64,000 nucleotides of DNA from assembly GCA_027625915.1 (NCBI GenBank), contig JANTQA010000040.1, positions 992,001 to 1,056,000 of the forward strand, given 5' to 3'. Position 1 is the stretch's first letter; the number at the start of each line of letters is the position of its first letter. The stretch comes from Anaeramoeba flamelloides (Eukaryota > Metamonada > Anaeramoebidae). The notes beneath the pieces are model-generated. The model had not been told where the DNA came from. It did not search any database and saw nothing but the letters and a program-made list of their open reading frames with translations. This document shows, piece by piece, positions 12,518-22,833 of this stretch. Position numbers and translations under genes: made by a program.

Positions 12518-13438
12518 CTATTTACAATCATCACATTTATTGTTCTCACAAAACTTGCTAACGTCTAATTGTAGGATTAATTTTTCATTTAGCGATACAT
12601 TTTTTTTCCAAAGCAGTCCAGTAGTAAGCTCTATATTACATTCAATTATTACATTAGCAAGTTTTTTTTCTTTAAAAACTTGAGGATCTAAAAAAATGTC
12701 AAGAGCGAAGGGGTGTACCAATAGGCTACTTCCATTTTGGCTTTCAAGATCGATTTGCTCTGGCTTATAAAAATAGAGTGTTTCTTGTGACCGTTCCTCG
12801 TTTTGAAATGACAGTTTTGTGATTTGTAAGGTATTAATAAGAAGTGTATTATTATAAACACCCAACAAGCAGCTGAGCTTCTTGATTTTCGCTCTTCCTG
12901 TTTTTGCTGTTGAAGTAAGATTGATTTGTGAATCCAGTTGGAAAAGTATTTCTGGATAACTATCGCCACAGGACGAAGGAGAATATTCAAAATTTTTCAG
13001 CTTGTCCATTGAGATCTTTGCACGAACACTTTGTGATTTCGTGTCACTTATTTTCACACCAATTAACCAAGAAACAAAAACGATAATGATAACAGCATGA
13101 ATTAAAATTATTAATGCAAACCAACCATCAAAAATCGTTTTTTTTTTAGTTACTTTTTGATTCGATCCAGCCAGTGTTGATTCACCCAAACCATTCGCTG
13201 TTTTACTTTCGTTCTCTTTAGGTATGTTCGAATTATTTGCATTTGGACTGTTGTTATACATCTGCGTGTTTTGTGGGTTTTTTGTTGTTAATACAATTTC
13301 AGATAATTGTTCATCTACTTCACAATTGCCCTGGAGTGGAGTTCCGTAATAATCATCGATTGTGGGTTGGTTTGAATTGATTAAATTTTCAATTTCCTCA
13401 ATTGGTTCTTCTCGGTTGTTAGTTTGGTGGTGAGTCAT
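12518..13438 (-). CDS. Single-pass type II membrane protein, function unknown
   Basis: An uninterrupted 306-residue frame runs from ATG at 13438 to TAG. Residues 1-100 are polar, Asn/Gln/Glu-rich and probably cytosolic. A Lys triplet (98-100) precedes one strong hydrophobic segment at about 105-128 with no cleavage site, so a type II topology is likely. The roughly 178-residue outer/lumenal part has Asn-X-Ser/Thr sites (NLT, NNT, NGS, NVS) and several Cys, ending in a cluster FCENNKCDDCK. Its pattern, with hydrophobic strands separated by polar turns, recalls LEA-2-like domains of small membrane proteins such as TMEM106, but this is a weak resemblance. Codon use and composition look genuinely coding, unlike the surrounding DNA. 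I do not recognise a specific family. Confidence 0.85.
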   Translation of the reverse strand: MTHHQTNNREEPIEEIENLINSNQPTIDDYYGTPLQGNCEVDEQLSEIVLTTKNPQNTQMYNNSPNANNSNIPKENESKTANGLGESTLAGSNQKVTKKKTIFDGWFALIILIHAVIIIVFVSWLIGVKISDTKSQSVRAKISMDKLKNFEYSPSSCGDSYPEILFQLDSQINLTSTAKTGRAKIKKLSCLLGVYNNTLLINTLQITKLSFQNEERSQETLYFYKPEQIDLESQNGSSLLVHPFALDIFLDPQVFKEKKLANVIIECNIELTTGLLWKKNVSLNEKLILQLDVSKFCENNKCDDCK

Positions 13439-13574
13439 TAATTAAAAAAGCAAAACCAATTGTCAATTTTGGAAAAAAATGAATTTCTCATTTGAAAGAG
13501 TTGGATAATCTTAAAACGAAGTTGATAACAGCAACTGAAATCATTTGAATATACACTGGGTTTTGCTTTAAGGA

Positions 13575-14017
13575 GGTTATGTGTGATCTAAAAAAAAGCT
13601 TTTCTGATGGGTGTGTGTGTCTGAACATTATTGAATTATGTTCTTTATCTCTTGAGATCCAGAAATACTTTTAAATTTCAAATTTTTAGGAATTGGAAAT
13701 TTTTCCAGATCAGATACTGAATTATAAATGTAAGTTTCCAATAAAAACCTTTGAAAAAACAAGTCTTATCAATAATGGTTGGGCTGTGGTTTTTATACAG
13801 GTTTTTATTGGAAACTAGATAATACTTGACTTAGAAGAAAAATGGTTGGGTTGCGGAATAGACTACCAACTAGTGAGAAAGAATCTGGAAAAATTGCAAT
13901 TAGCTGTTACTAAAAATTCGAAAATTAATAGTTTTTCTGGATCTCAAGAGATAAAGAAAATAATTCAATAATTTTTGACACACACGCTCATCTTAATAGC
14001 TTTATTTTAGATAATCC
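13575..14017. mobile_element. Foldback MITE with ~100-bp inverted arms (family F)
   Basis: The left arm (from GGTTATGTGTGATCTAAA through TTTATCTCTTGAGATCCAG) is matched inverted by the right arm (CTGGATCTCAAGAGATAAAG to TTTTAGATAATCC). A second inner inverted pair, AGTTTCCAATAAAAACC and its complement, flanks the loop. No coding frame lies inside. Diverged relatives occur at about 50290-50545, and one arm alone at 22440-22535. Confidence 0.7.
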
Positions 14018-14421
14018 TTATTATTATTCATTTTCTATTGAAATAACCATTTTAGACTAAATTCAAATAAAAAAATTGTTTCATTATATCTCAATATTTA
14101 AATCAGGAAGAGAGAATAACATTACAAGAATTTATTTTTAAATTGGTGGAACGGGGGTTATTTTATTCTTTCAACTTAATGTGATGAAAGCTGATATTAA
14201 AAAATTGAAAAAAAAAAATCATTTCATATGAGAATAAAGTTGTAGCAAGATTCATGCATGTCAATTTATATAAGAATATTAGATATTAACTCTTTTCTTA
14301 TCTTTTTTTTTATATCCAAAAATTGTATTTTGAAAGTTTATAAAAAAATTATGGATCATATTGATAATATTTAAATTAGAGCTGAAATACAATATTATCA
14401 CACTAAAAAAAAAAAAAAATT

Positions 14422-14616
14422 ACAGACAGTTACACTTTTAAGGAACAAACTGCTAAGTAATTTAAGGCATAAAAAAATCTTTAATTAAGGTACAAAATTC
14501 AGATTCTAGTAAAATAAATTGTAAAAAAAAAAAATTCAAATTTTGTGCCTTAATTTGAGATTGTTTTGGGCCTTAAATTTCGTTGTAAGTTTTTTCCTTA
14601 AAAGTGGAAATGGCTG
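14422..14616. mobile_element. TA-flanked palindromic MITE (family M), diverged copy
   Basis: This 195-bp palindromic element is bordered by TA at both ends. Its ends, CAGACAGTTACACTTTTAAG and the inverse, and the internal TTAAGGCA modules match the better-preserved copy at 15280-15476. TA duplications and CAG-starting ends point to a Tc1/mariner-type transposase acting in trans. Confidence 0.75.
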
Positions 14617-15279
14617 TAATTATTTGGGGTGAAAAATCAAAATAATATAATTTATAGTTATTTTCAATTAGAAGGAAAATATTTTATTTAATAAAAATGT
14701 AAAATATTTTGAATATAATTAGGCAAAAATTAATAGCAAATTTGTTTTTCTCCAATACAAAATTAACCCCAGATGATATATATCTTAAATATATTAACTT
14801 TGTTTTTAATTTTTTTTTACTTGAAAATAAAGTTGAGCAATTTGAACAAGTATTCCAAAAAAAAATACATATCAATAATTAAATAACTTCAACAATCTCA
14901 AAATTGATTCAAATTCATTTACGAATAATAATTCAAGATTAGTTTTTTTGAACAAAAAGATTTTGAACTCAATTAAAATTTCTTGAATTTTTTTAACTTA
15001 TTTTCGAATTTTAAAAAATGTAAAAAAAAACTACATATACTTATATACCATAATTATTTTGTTACAAGAGTTGTTACCCCATGTTTTAATAATCGGGGTT
15101 TTCTTTTGAAAAATATCTACGGTGTTGTCTAAATAACGTATTCAGAAAAAATTGTCTGCACTTTTCAAAAGAAATGCAAATCTTCTTTTTTCTATACATA
15201 TAATTATAGTGATATATTTAAAAAATAATCAATAAAAAACAATAATTAAATAGTATATTGATTTCTAAAAGTTCTATTA

Positions 15280-15476
15280 CAGTCAGTTTCACTTTTAAGG
15301 CACAAACTTTCAACGAAATTTAAGGCACAAAAAAAATTCCAAATTAAGGCACAAAATTCAAATTCTAGTAAAATAAATTGTAAAATAAAAAATTTCAAAA
15401 TTTTGTGCCTTAATTTGAGATTTTTTTGTGCCTTAAATTTCGTTGAAAGTTTGTGCCTTAAAAGTGAAACTGACTG
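15280..15476. mobile_element. TA-flanked palindromic MITE (family M), best copy
   Basis: This 197-bp element starts CAGTCAGTTTCACTTTTAAG and ends with its inverse complement, bordered by TA on both sides. Most of the element is one long inverted repeat containing TTAAGGCACAAA modules, so the transcript or single strand would fold into a near-complete hairpin. It has no coding capacity. Confidence 0.85.
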
Positions 15477-15494
15477 TATTTTTTTTTGATAATA

Positions 15495-15586
15495 GGGAAA
15501 TGTCACTCCACTTTCTTTTCAAATGGGTGGCTACTCTCACCACAATCTCTAACATACTTCAATATAAAGTGGAGTGACATTTTCCC
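15495..15586. mobile_element. 92-bp foldback element
   Basis: Arms GGGAAATGTCACTCCACTTT and AAAGTGGAGTGACATTTTCCC are almost perfect inverse complements. AATA lies immediately outside both ends, a possible target duplication. It begins 19 bases after the family M copy. Confidence 0.7.
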
Positions 15587-16851
15587 AATATCATTTTGGA
15601 AGTCGAAAATTTTGAGAGAAAATTTTTGGATTTGACGAAGGGAATTTTTTTTTCTTTTTCTAGAAGGATCTGAAATTTTGGAAATGCTATTTTGAAGTCT
15701 TGAATTGGTTTTGTGCTTTAAATAATTTAGAAAAGATTTTTTTTTGTTTCTTTTTTGTACTAACTTTTAAATTTTTTTTTAATTTGTATAAACACAAAGC
15801 ATTTTTTCAAAGGAAAACAAAACTATCAATTGGGATTTTATATTTTGGGTTTTTTGTGTAGAAATGGTATAGAAACAACAATTAAAATCCCATTTCCCAA
15901 CACAAAAAGATCGAAGCAATTACCATTAAAGACTAAAATTTCTCTATTTTACCAATTCATCAAGTTTGTGGTTGAGATTGAATAGCATTACAAAAGTAAA
16001 AAATATTAAAGGCACCTGTCTAAAGGAATGCTTGTTAAGTTTCTCAAACCACCACCTAATGTTAAACAGCCCGATAGTTGATTTCGGGGTATTGTTACTT
16101 TTTGGGAGAATTACTCAACTACCCCTAACAAAACTCTCAAAAAAAAAAGTAAAGGAAATAGAATGGGTTTCAAGATCCCAAAGATCGAAAAAAAAAAAAA
16201 GTCCAGAAACCTAATCAATGCACTTAGCTTATAAATACCCAACAAAACAAAATTAACCCAAAAAATTTTTTTCAGTATCAAAAAAACCAATTTAGAGACA
16301 TCAGAGAAGAAAGTCGGAATTCTTTATTTTTTCAAGAATACTATCAAGATTTGTCAAGAGAAAATAACAAAGATGTTAAATTCAACCTAAAAATGGATTT
16401 GCCAAACTCAAAATTTTCCAAAAAACACCCTAAATTTTATAGTTAGCAAGATCTATAAGATCGAGTTTCTATTAAGCCCATAAATATGTTTCTACACTTA
16501 AAAATAGTATCCACCGAGCATAAAATTCTGATAATCCTTAATGGCCCTACCCTTAACAAAAAAAACTTAAATAATTTCTCAGATTCTTTCCAAAGAACTT
16601 TTTCGATTAGGGTTTATTGTCACATCGAGAACAAATTGATTGTTTCTTTCTCTCCTTAAAAAACAATAAAAGAATTATTACAAATAGTAATCAAAAAGAC
16701 ATCTTTTTATTTGATTTTTACCATTACTAAAACGAGTTTAAGAAAGATTCTCTTTCGTTTTAAGCTTTTCAATTGTTAGTAATTTTCTGTGATTTGTTTT
16801 TTCATTTTTATCTTCTTTTGTTAGCAAAATAAAGATAACTTTTTCTAATTG

Positions 16852-17674
16852 ATGCAAATAAGCAAACTAGTTCTAATTCTATTGTTCATTCTTCAAACAA
16901 CGTGCTTCAGATTCAATCTTAAAAGAAACTCAGAGCAGTGCTTCTATGAAAAGTTCCCAAATAATACAAAAGTAAACTTAGATTGTGTTGCGATGAGCGA
17001 TCGAAATAGTTTTTTTAGTCTTAATGTAACTTTCTCTTTTTTTGTCTTTCTTTTTGTTCTTTCTTTAATTCTTCATTTTTTTTTCTTTCTTTTCTTTTCT
17101 TTTCTTTTCTTTTCTTGCTTATAAAACTAATTTAATAAATAAAAAAAAATTCTTTCAATTACAAAAACAACACACACAACACAAAAAAAAAAAAAAAAAA
17201 AAAAAGATCTCTTCAAAGGACAACAACACCATTTTTCAAAAAAACAAAATCCAAGAAACCTCATTTTCCTTTGTCTCTTCCCAAATTTCTGAATATTCGT
17301 TTTGTTTTTCAAATAAAGATTTTTCAACCCAACCAAAGAATAACGAAATCAACCTTTACATTTACTCAAGATTGCCCTTAAAATTCCAAGATCTCACAAA
17401 AGAAACAGGAATCTTGAGCAACGATCAACTCCAGCAGATCGATAACTTTGGTGATCGATTAGGGTTTCTTGCAGACGATCTTTTATACATTAACAAACTC
17501 TTAGATTACTTAAAAACCCGTGAGAAAGTTCATCGAAATACTTCAGAAAGCACGAACACTCGGGTGCTTTACTCAAGCTTTTGTTTAACCTTTTTAATAA
17601 TTATTGTAGGAACTGGTCAGATTTGGTATTTAAAAAAAAGCTTTAAGGATTGGTTGAAAAAAAAGCAAGATTAA
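16852..17674 (+). CDS. p24/emp24 family (TMED) cargo receptor, two exons
   Basis: p24 proteins cycle between ER and Golgi in COPI/COPII vesicles. Exon 1 (16852-17025) starts at an ATG followed by a signal peptide (about residues 1-17). It then gives FRFNLKRNSEQCFYEKFPNN, the GOLD-domain start with the first conserved Cys in a C-F-x-E context. The intron is probably 17026-17206 (donor GTAACT, acceptor AAAG); an alternative acceptor in the same frame is at 17218. Exon 2 restores the frame and carries FSFVSSQISEYSFCFSN with the second GOLD Cys. It continues with a coiled coil, the family signature TSESTNTRVLYSS, one TM segment, and a tail ending KKQD, a KKXX COPI retrieval signal. The total is about 213 residues, normal for the family. 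The GOLD middle is somewhat short, and the exact acceptor is the main uncertainty. Confidence 0.88.
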
Positions 17675-18519
17675 AAACCTTCAAACAAAAAAAAAAAAAA
17701 AAAAAAAAAAAAAGATCATAGAAAAAAAAATTATAGAAATCCATCAAAAAAATTCATTATTTGGTATTATTTATTATTAAATTATTTAGGATTTAATTTT
17801 CGAAAATAAATTAATATTCGAACAAAACAATAAAATTTGTAAATAACCTTTAATAATTTTGAAAAAATTAATTTTTTTATTTTATTTTCGATTTTCTTAA
17901 GGGAGTAGCCAAGGTAAAGGAAAATTTTTCACTTTTTTGCATTTTTGAAAAGTATCAGAAAATAGCACTTTTTACTTTGGTTGTAACTCCTTGATTTTTA
18001 TTATTTAAAGTACTTCATTCATTAGATTTTTTAATTTTTTTTTTTAGAGTCTCAAAGAAATTGCCACAATAGAATGTTGTGTTGAATTGCTTAAAATAGT
18101 GTTTCGAATGTTGAATAACTTATCTTTTATCCTTATCTCAACATTCTATTTTGGCATTTAATTTTTTCATTTTGTATTTTTTCATCATTTTTGAGATTTT
18201 TTAAATCATGACAACATAAAGCAATTGGAAATATTTTTTTATCGGTGACATTTGGAATTAATGGATTTTGTTTAAAATGAACAACAACATTACAATCGAG
18301 AGAATCACAAAAGGAAACATGAATGGGGCTTAAATAGCTAGAAGGGTTCCAAAAAATAATAATTATCCCAAAATATTACTTTTTAGGTTTTTAAATCGTT
18401 GGATTTAGTGGAATTGGAGAAGCGAATATGATTATATTTTATCAAAGTTTAAACCATAAAATAGCTCTAAGTTTTATTCTAAGAATCTAAAATTATTTTC
18501 TCCTAAAAGAAAAAAACTA

Positions 18520-19048
18520 AACCCCATTCCAAAAATATGGACACATCTAAAATCAAAAATAGGAAAACAAAAACTCAATTTATTATATTTTTCCAAACCT
18601 AATATAAAACCACATTTAAGTTGCATATTATTAATGTTTTTATAAGTAACCATTTTCATCCAAATAAAAGAAAACAATATAAAACAAAAAAAATCAAAAC
18701 CAGTATACCCCAAATAAGGAAACGAGCAGAACAAAAAATGTGTTAGTAGATTTGTGAAAATTACATCAACAATTGTTGATCGATCAAATGATAAGACACC
18801 ATCGTCAATTGTATCTGGATTTTTTAATTTAAGAAACTCTGCAGTAACATTCTATCAACCATCGATTAAAAAATTCCTGATCTAACGAAAAAGATTTTGT
18901 AACTGAAAAAAAGAAAATGAAAACAAAAACAAAAAAGAAAAAAAATGAAATAGTTTGAAAAATCAAAAATATTTCCAAATTGAATGTAAAGTTTGGTATT
19001 GCTATTCAATCAACTGTTTAAATGGTGTCCAAATTTTTAGAATTAAGT
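18520..19048 (+). mobile_element. Tc1/mariner-related deletion derivative
   Basis: The ends (AACCCCATTCCAAAAATATG on the left, inverse of ACTTAATTCTAAAAATTTGG on the right) resemble those of the element at 9235-10272 and are bordered by TA. Near 18775-18880 the plus strand gives DRSNDKTPSSIV and NLRNSAVTFYQPS, reminiscent of the helix-turn-helix DNA-binding part of Tc1/mariner transposases. No catalytic domain is present, so this is a shortened, non-autonomous relative. Confidence 0.55.
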
Positions 19049-19253
19049 TATTTTTAATAAAAAAAAAAATAAATAAAAATTATTTTTGCAATATATTCTG
19101 TTTTTTTTATTGTTGAACATTACTAAAAAAAAAATATCAAATAATTTTTTTAAAAAAATTTTTAGAGAATCTTCGATCACACACCACTAAAATAAAATGT
19201 TCTTGTCTCTTCTCTCTCAAATTTTTATCATGTCTTATGGTGTAGATACCCCC

Positions 19254-19432
19254 TTAAGGGACTAATCCCTATTAAATTTTTTTACCTATTTTTAAGATGT
19301 TGAGAAAATTTTTTGTCAATTATTTAAATTTGAAAAGCCCGTTTATTTTCAACATTAAACTTATTTCAAGATAATAAATCCTTATTTTGAAATCGGTCAA
19401 AAAAAAAATATTAGAGACTAGTCCCTTAAAAG
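19254..19432. mobile_element. Small foldback element
   Basis: CTTAAGGGACTAATCCCTA at the left is matched inverted at the right by TAGAGACTAGTCCCTTAAAAG, with T-rich inner arms that also pair. It is about 179 bp with no coding frame. The boundary bases are uncertain. Confidence 0.55.
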
Positions 19433-20614
19433 AAATCTGCCTAGGGTCAAGAGTATTAAACATAAAGTTCTTGTGTCAGTCATAATTTCTATATAATCGG
19501 GTATGAATTTATAATTTGAAAATGCAACCGAAATAAAAAATCTAATCATTCTAATAACCTATTTTGTCAAAAACTGAACAGTAGTAATGGCAGAGTTGAT
19601 CTTGGCAAGCACCCTCAACTCATTTTTAGACAGGTATGCTTAAAATGAATGGGAGTTATTTTTCAGAAAAAATCTAAAGTTAAATCTGGCAAATCAAAAA
19701 TATATACTAGTTTTTTTATTATTCAAGAAAAAAAATTCAGTTTCAATTTGTTCCTATTTTGAAGTATTTAGAAAATTTTTTGATTTCAGGAAAGAAAAAA
19801 AAATCTCTAATTGTAATTGATGTTGGTCAACCTCAAAGTTGATTGGAGATTAGGGTTTTTTTTTTTTTTGATATGGGATATTGGTGGATAAAAAGATGTC
19901 TTTGGTCTTTTTACCTGGAATCGAAAATAAAAGTAATTGATTACAAATAAAGGAAAGAATTTTTTTTTTTTTTTTAAGAAATCATGGTGGGCCTGAATGG
20001 GACAAGACTTTTTCCTAGGATACATTAGGAACTCATATTTTTTTTTTCTGTGAATCATATGTTGAGGATGAGATGTTCTGGTTATGGTTATAAATAATGA
20101 ATGAGAGTGTGTTTAAGTAAAAATTTTCTTTCTAATTTTCCACAAACACAAGAAGATCTACAACTTGTATTGTAAATATAAATAAGAGAAGTAGAGAGTT
20201 GCAAAAAAATAAAAAAAAAAATGACAATACCAGTTATTTTTTATAACTGTTTTCTTTCTTTATATATATGAATAATCATAATTTTAGAAACGTGATATAA
20301 CAGTTTCTTTCAAGTTTCAAATACCTTTTCACAAAAATTTCCGCTACAATCACTAATATTAAAAAAATAAAATTGAAAATTTGAAATTTGAAAAAACAAA
20401 TATTTTGAAACTATATGAAAAACTTATCCTGAGAAAAATTACATAGAAACTCTTAAATAGGAATAATTAATATTCTGAAATTTATTGTGCTTGTAGGGGA
20501 TTTTTCATCGATGCTCTCATGGTTAGGAAACTTCAGGTAATCAAGAAAATGCAAGAATAAAAAATTCAAAACAAAAAATACTTAGAAGAGCAATATATAA
20601 ATATAAATTCCTAT

Positions 20615-22330
20615 ACCAAGTGCCCCGGTCTGAGAGGTGGTGTCTTCGTTTTTTTTAATTTAATTTAAAAGAATTGAGCAAAATTTTATATTTTACCCAA
20701 TTCTTCCAAATATAAAAAAAAAAACTAATGGCATTGGAATACCAATTATTGAACAACATTTGCGGTATTTTTATCAGTAACAAAAATCTTCAATTGTGTT
20801 TTTGCTCCTCCTGTGAATTCAGGTGGGGGCGGTGTCTAGGTTTTCCAAAATCAAAAATAATTAATTAAAATTAAGGATTTTACTCAATTCTTTCAAACCC
20901 TGGGAAACCATATGAAAAGTATCGTTAATTGTCATGAATTTCCATTAAGTCCCTAGGTTTTCTTGAGGTTTTCTATTTATTTGTGAAGGGTTCTAGGTTT
21001 TTTTGTGGGTTTTTATTTTATTTCGAAAATCTATTGATTTTCGTTCGGTTTTTTTGAGTTTTCTAATTTATTAGGAAAATCAATAAATTTTCGAAATAAA
21101 ATAGAAAATTTCAAAAAAACGTAGAACACTTCACAAATAAATAGAAAACTCAAAAAAACCTAACGAAAATATATTTATTTTCTAAATAAATTAGGGACAC
21201 TCAAGAAAACTTAATAGAGGTTTACCAGAATTTAAATGAATTGAAAAAAATCTTTCGTTTTACTTGATTCTTTTAAAATCTGGAAAAGTTAATGGTGTTT
21301 TTTTAAAATTTGGAATAAATCGAAAATTAAATAAATTTTCTGGTTTATTCTAAAATTAATAATGACCTAAGGTAATATTCAAAAACAATATTTTTTTCAA
21401 TTTAAAAGAATAAATAAATTGTCAAAATAATTTTTTATACGTTTTAATGATATTGAATAAATTTTAAATGCTTTTAAAATATATGATTATAACCTCTAAA
21501 CTGTATAAAAAGAAATATTCAAATTTTTTACTATTAAATTTCAAAAAAATCTTATTGGAAAAATGGATTGTTCAACTTAAATTGTAAAATATCTTTCAAA
21601 AAGAATTTTTGATCCAAGATCTTTTATTGTCCAATCGTGTTTATTTTAAGTGAAGTTACCATTGTGAAAATAATTTGGGTCATTAAAAAAAATTGGGTCA
21701 GTCAAAAATTTGTTTTCGTTTTTTAAATAATAAACATTAGTAAAATGATTTTTGATCAAAATAAAATTTTAAGAACAAATCTTACATTTAATTAAAACCA
21801 AAGTCATTATCAATAATAATTTTCAGAAGTAAAATTAAATTGTTGCATTTTAACCTTTTGGAATTACTGTGGAACTCTAAAAAACAAAAATTTAATTTTA
21901 CTTCTGAAAATTATTATTGATAATGACTTTGGTTTTTCTTAAATGTAAGATTTGTTCATAAAATTTTATTTTGATCAAAAATCATTTTACTAATGTTTAT
22001 TATTTAAATAATGAAAACAAATTTTTGACTGACCCAATTTTTTTAATGACCCAAATTTTTTTCACAATGGTTATCTAAAAGTTAAAAATTAGCAAATGTT
22101 TAATTTTTTTTTGAAAAAATTTATAAATTATAATGGTGTGTCGAACATTTTTGGAAAGAGATTCATTTTCATTTATAATCAATTAGGAAATCTATGATTT
22201 TACGCTTCTATTTCTGAAAGAAAATATAATTTTAATTACAACTAGAGTCTAATTTAGAGTTCTTTCTCCACTAATAATAATAAAATAAAAAAAAGTTAAT
22301 CTTTTTTCAAGTTTAAGAATTGAAAACCAT
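20615..22330 (+). repeat. Hairpin-rich repeat family P, copy 2 (interrupted by a MITE)
   Basis: The left part carries the palindromic modules (GTTAGGTTTT, AAGAATTGAG, AAATCAATAAATTTTC and inverses). It continues as unique-looking A/T sequence that aligns with 36600-36960, sharing CAACTTAAATTGTAAAATATC. The alignment is broken only by the 412-bp foldback MITE at 21659-22070 and then fades after about 22150. Confidence 0.65.
21659..22070. mobile_element. 412-bp foldback MITE with TTA target duplication
   Basis: Arms of roughly 175 bp start CCATTGTGAAAATAATTTGG and end with the inverse complement CACAATGG. A loop of about 60 bp separates them. TTA flanks both ends (21656-21658 and 22071-22073). 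The paralogous sequence near 36890 (TTGAAGTTATTAAAAAGTG) has the single TTA and no insert, confirming the ends. A 3-bp TWA duplication is typical of PIF/Harbinger-type transposases. No coding sequence lies inside. Confidence 0.85.
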
Positions 22331-22439
22331 AATTTACAAACATAATTGGAAATATCAAAAAACTCAACAAAAAGTTGCTTTAAAGTTCGTAAATTGTAAG
22401 ATCATGTAACCTTTAAAAATTCTTTAAAATCTAAAATTA

Positions 22440-22535
22440 TGGGTTCTTCTGGATCTGAAGAGATATAGAGAATATAACAAAAATTTTTTGGTCTTTTCAC
22501 CAGACACAATCGCTTTTTTTAGATAATCCTTAGTC
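22440..22535. repeat. Solo arm of foldback family F
   Basis: TTCTGGATCTGAAGAGATA to TTTTTTTAGATAATCCTTA matches the right arm of the element at 13575-14017. The partner arm is not present nearby, so this is a truncated copy just upstream of the adaptin gene. Confidence 0.55.
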
Positions 22536-22833
22536 TCCAAAAAAAAACACTTTTTGAAATATTATTCTAATCCAAAGTTTGAAAACAAAATTCTCAAGAG
22601 TAACAAAAATACTTCTTCTACTTTCTTACTTCAAATGTAACCTATTCTAAAAAATCCTGCAATAAATTACTTTTTACAAAAATGTCTCATCTTTCGTTAA
22701 ATTTAAATATAGTTCATTGTTTTTCAACAAACGAAGAGTAGTAATAACTAACTTCTTTTAACTATGTGGTCAATTATGAATTTATTAATCAAAATGCAAA
22801 TCATTTTTATATTTTTTTTCAAACATAATCAGC

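Larger units (their letters stand above)
13439..16851. other. Intergenic interval with MITE cluster
   Basis: This interval separates the membrane-protein gene from p24. It holds four foldback/MITE elements (listed separately). The piece at about 15640-16650 is slightly richer in G and C. In that piece, 16228-16443 stays open and gives a polar peptide without a start, just after a TTTTTTTCAG that could be an acceptor. I could not link it to a gene. Confidence 0.45.
17675..22833. other. Intergenic interval, mostly mobile-element remains
   Basis: Between p24 and beta adaptin lie a TA-flanked transposon relic, a small foldback, a long hairpin-repeat copy with an inserted MITE and a solo foldback arm (listed separately). 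A weak inverted pair, GGGAGTAGCCAAGGTAAAG near 17900 and CTTTGGTTGTAACTCC near 17980, may mark another small element. No further exon is supported. Confidence 0.5.
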
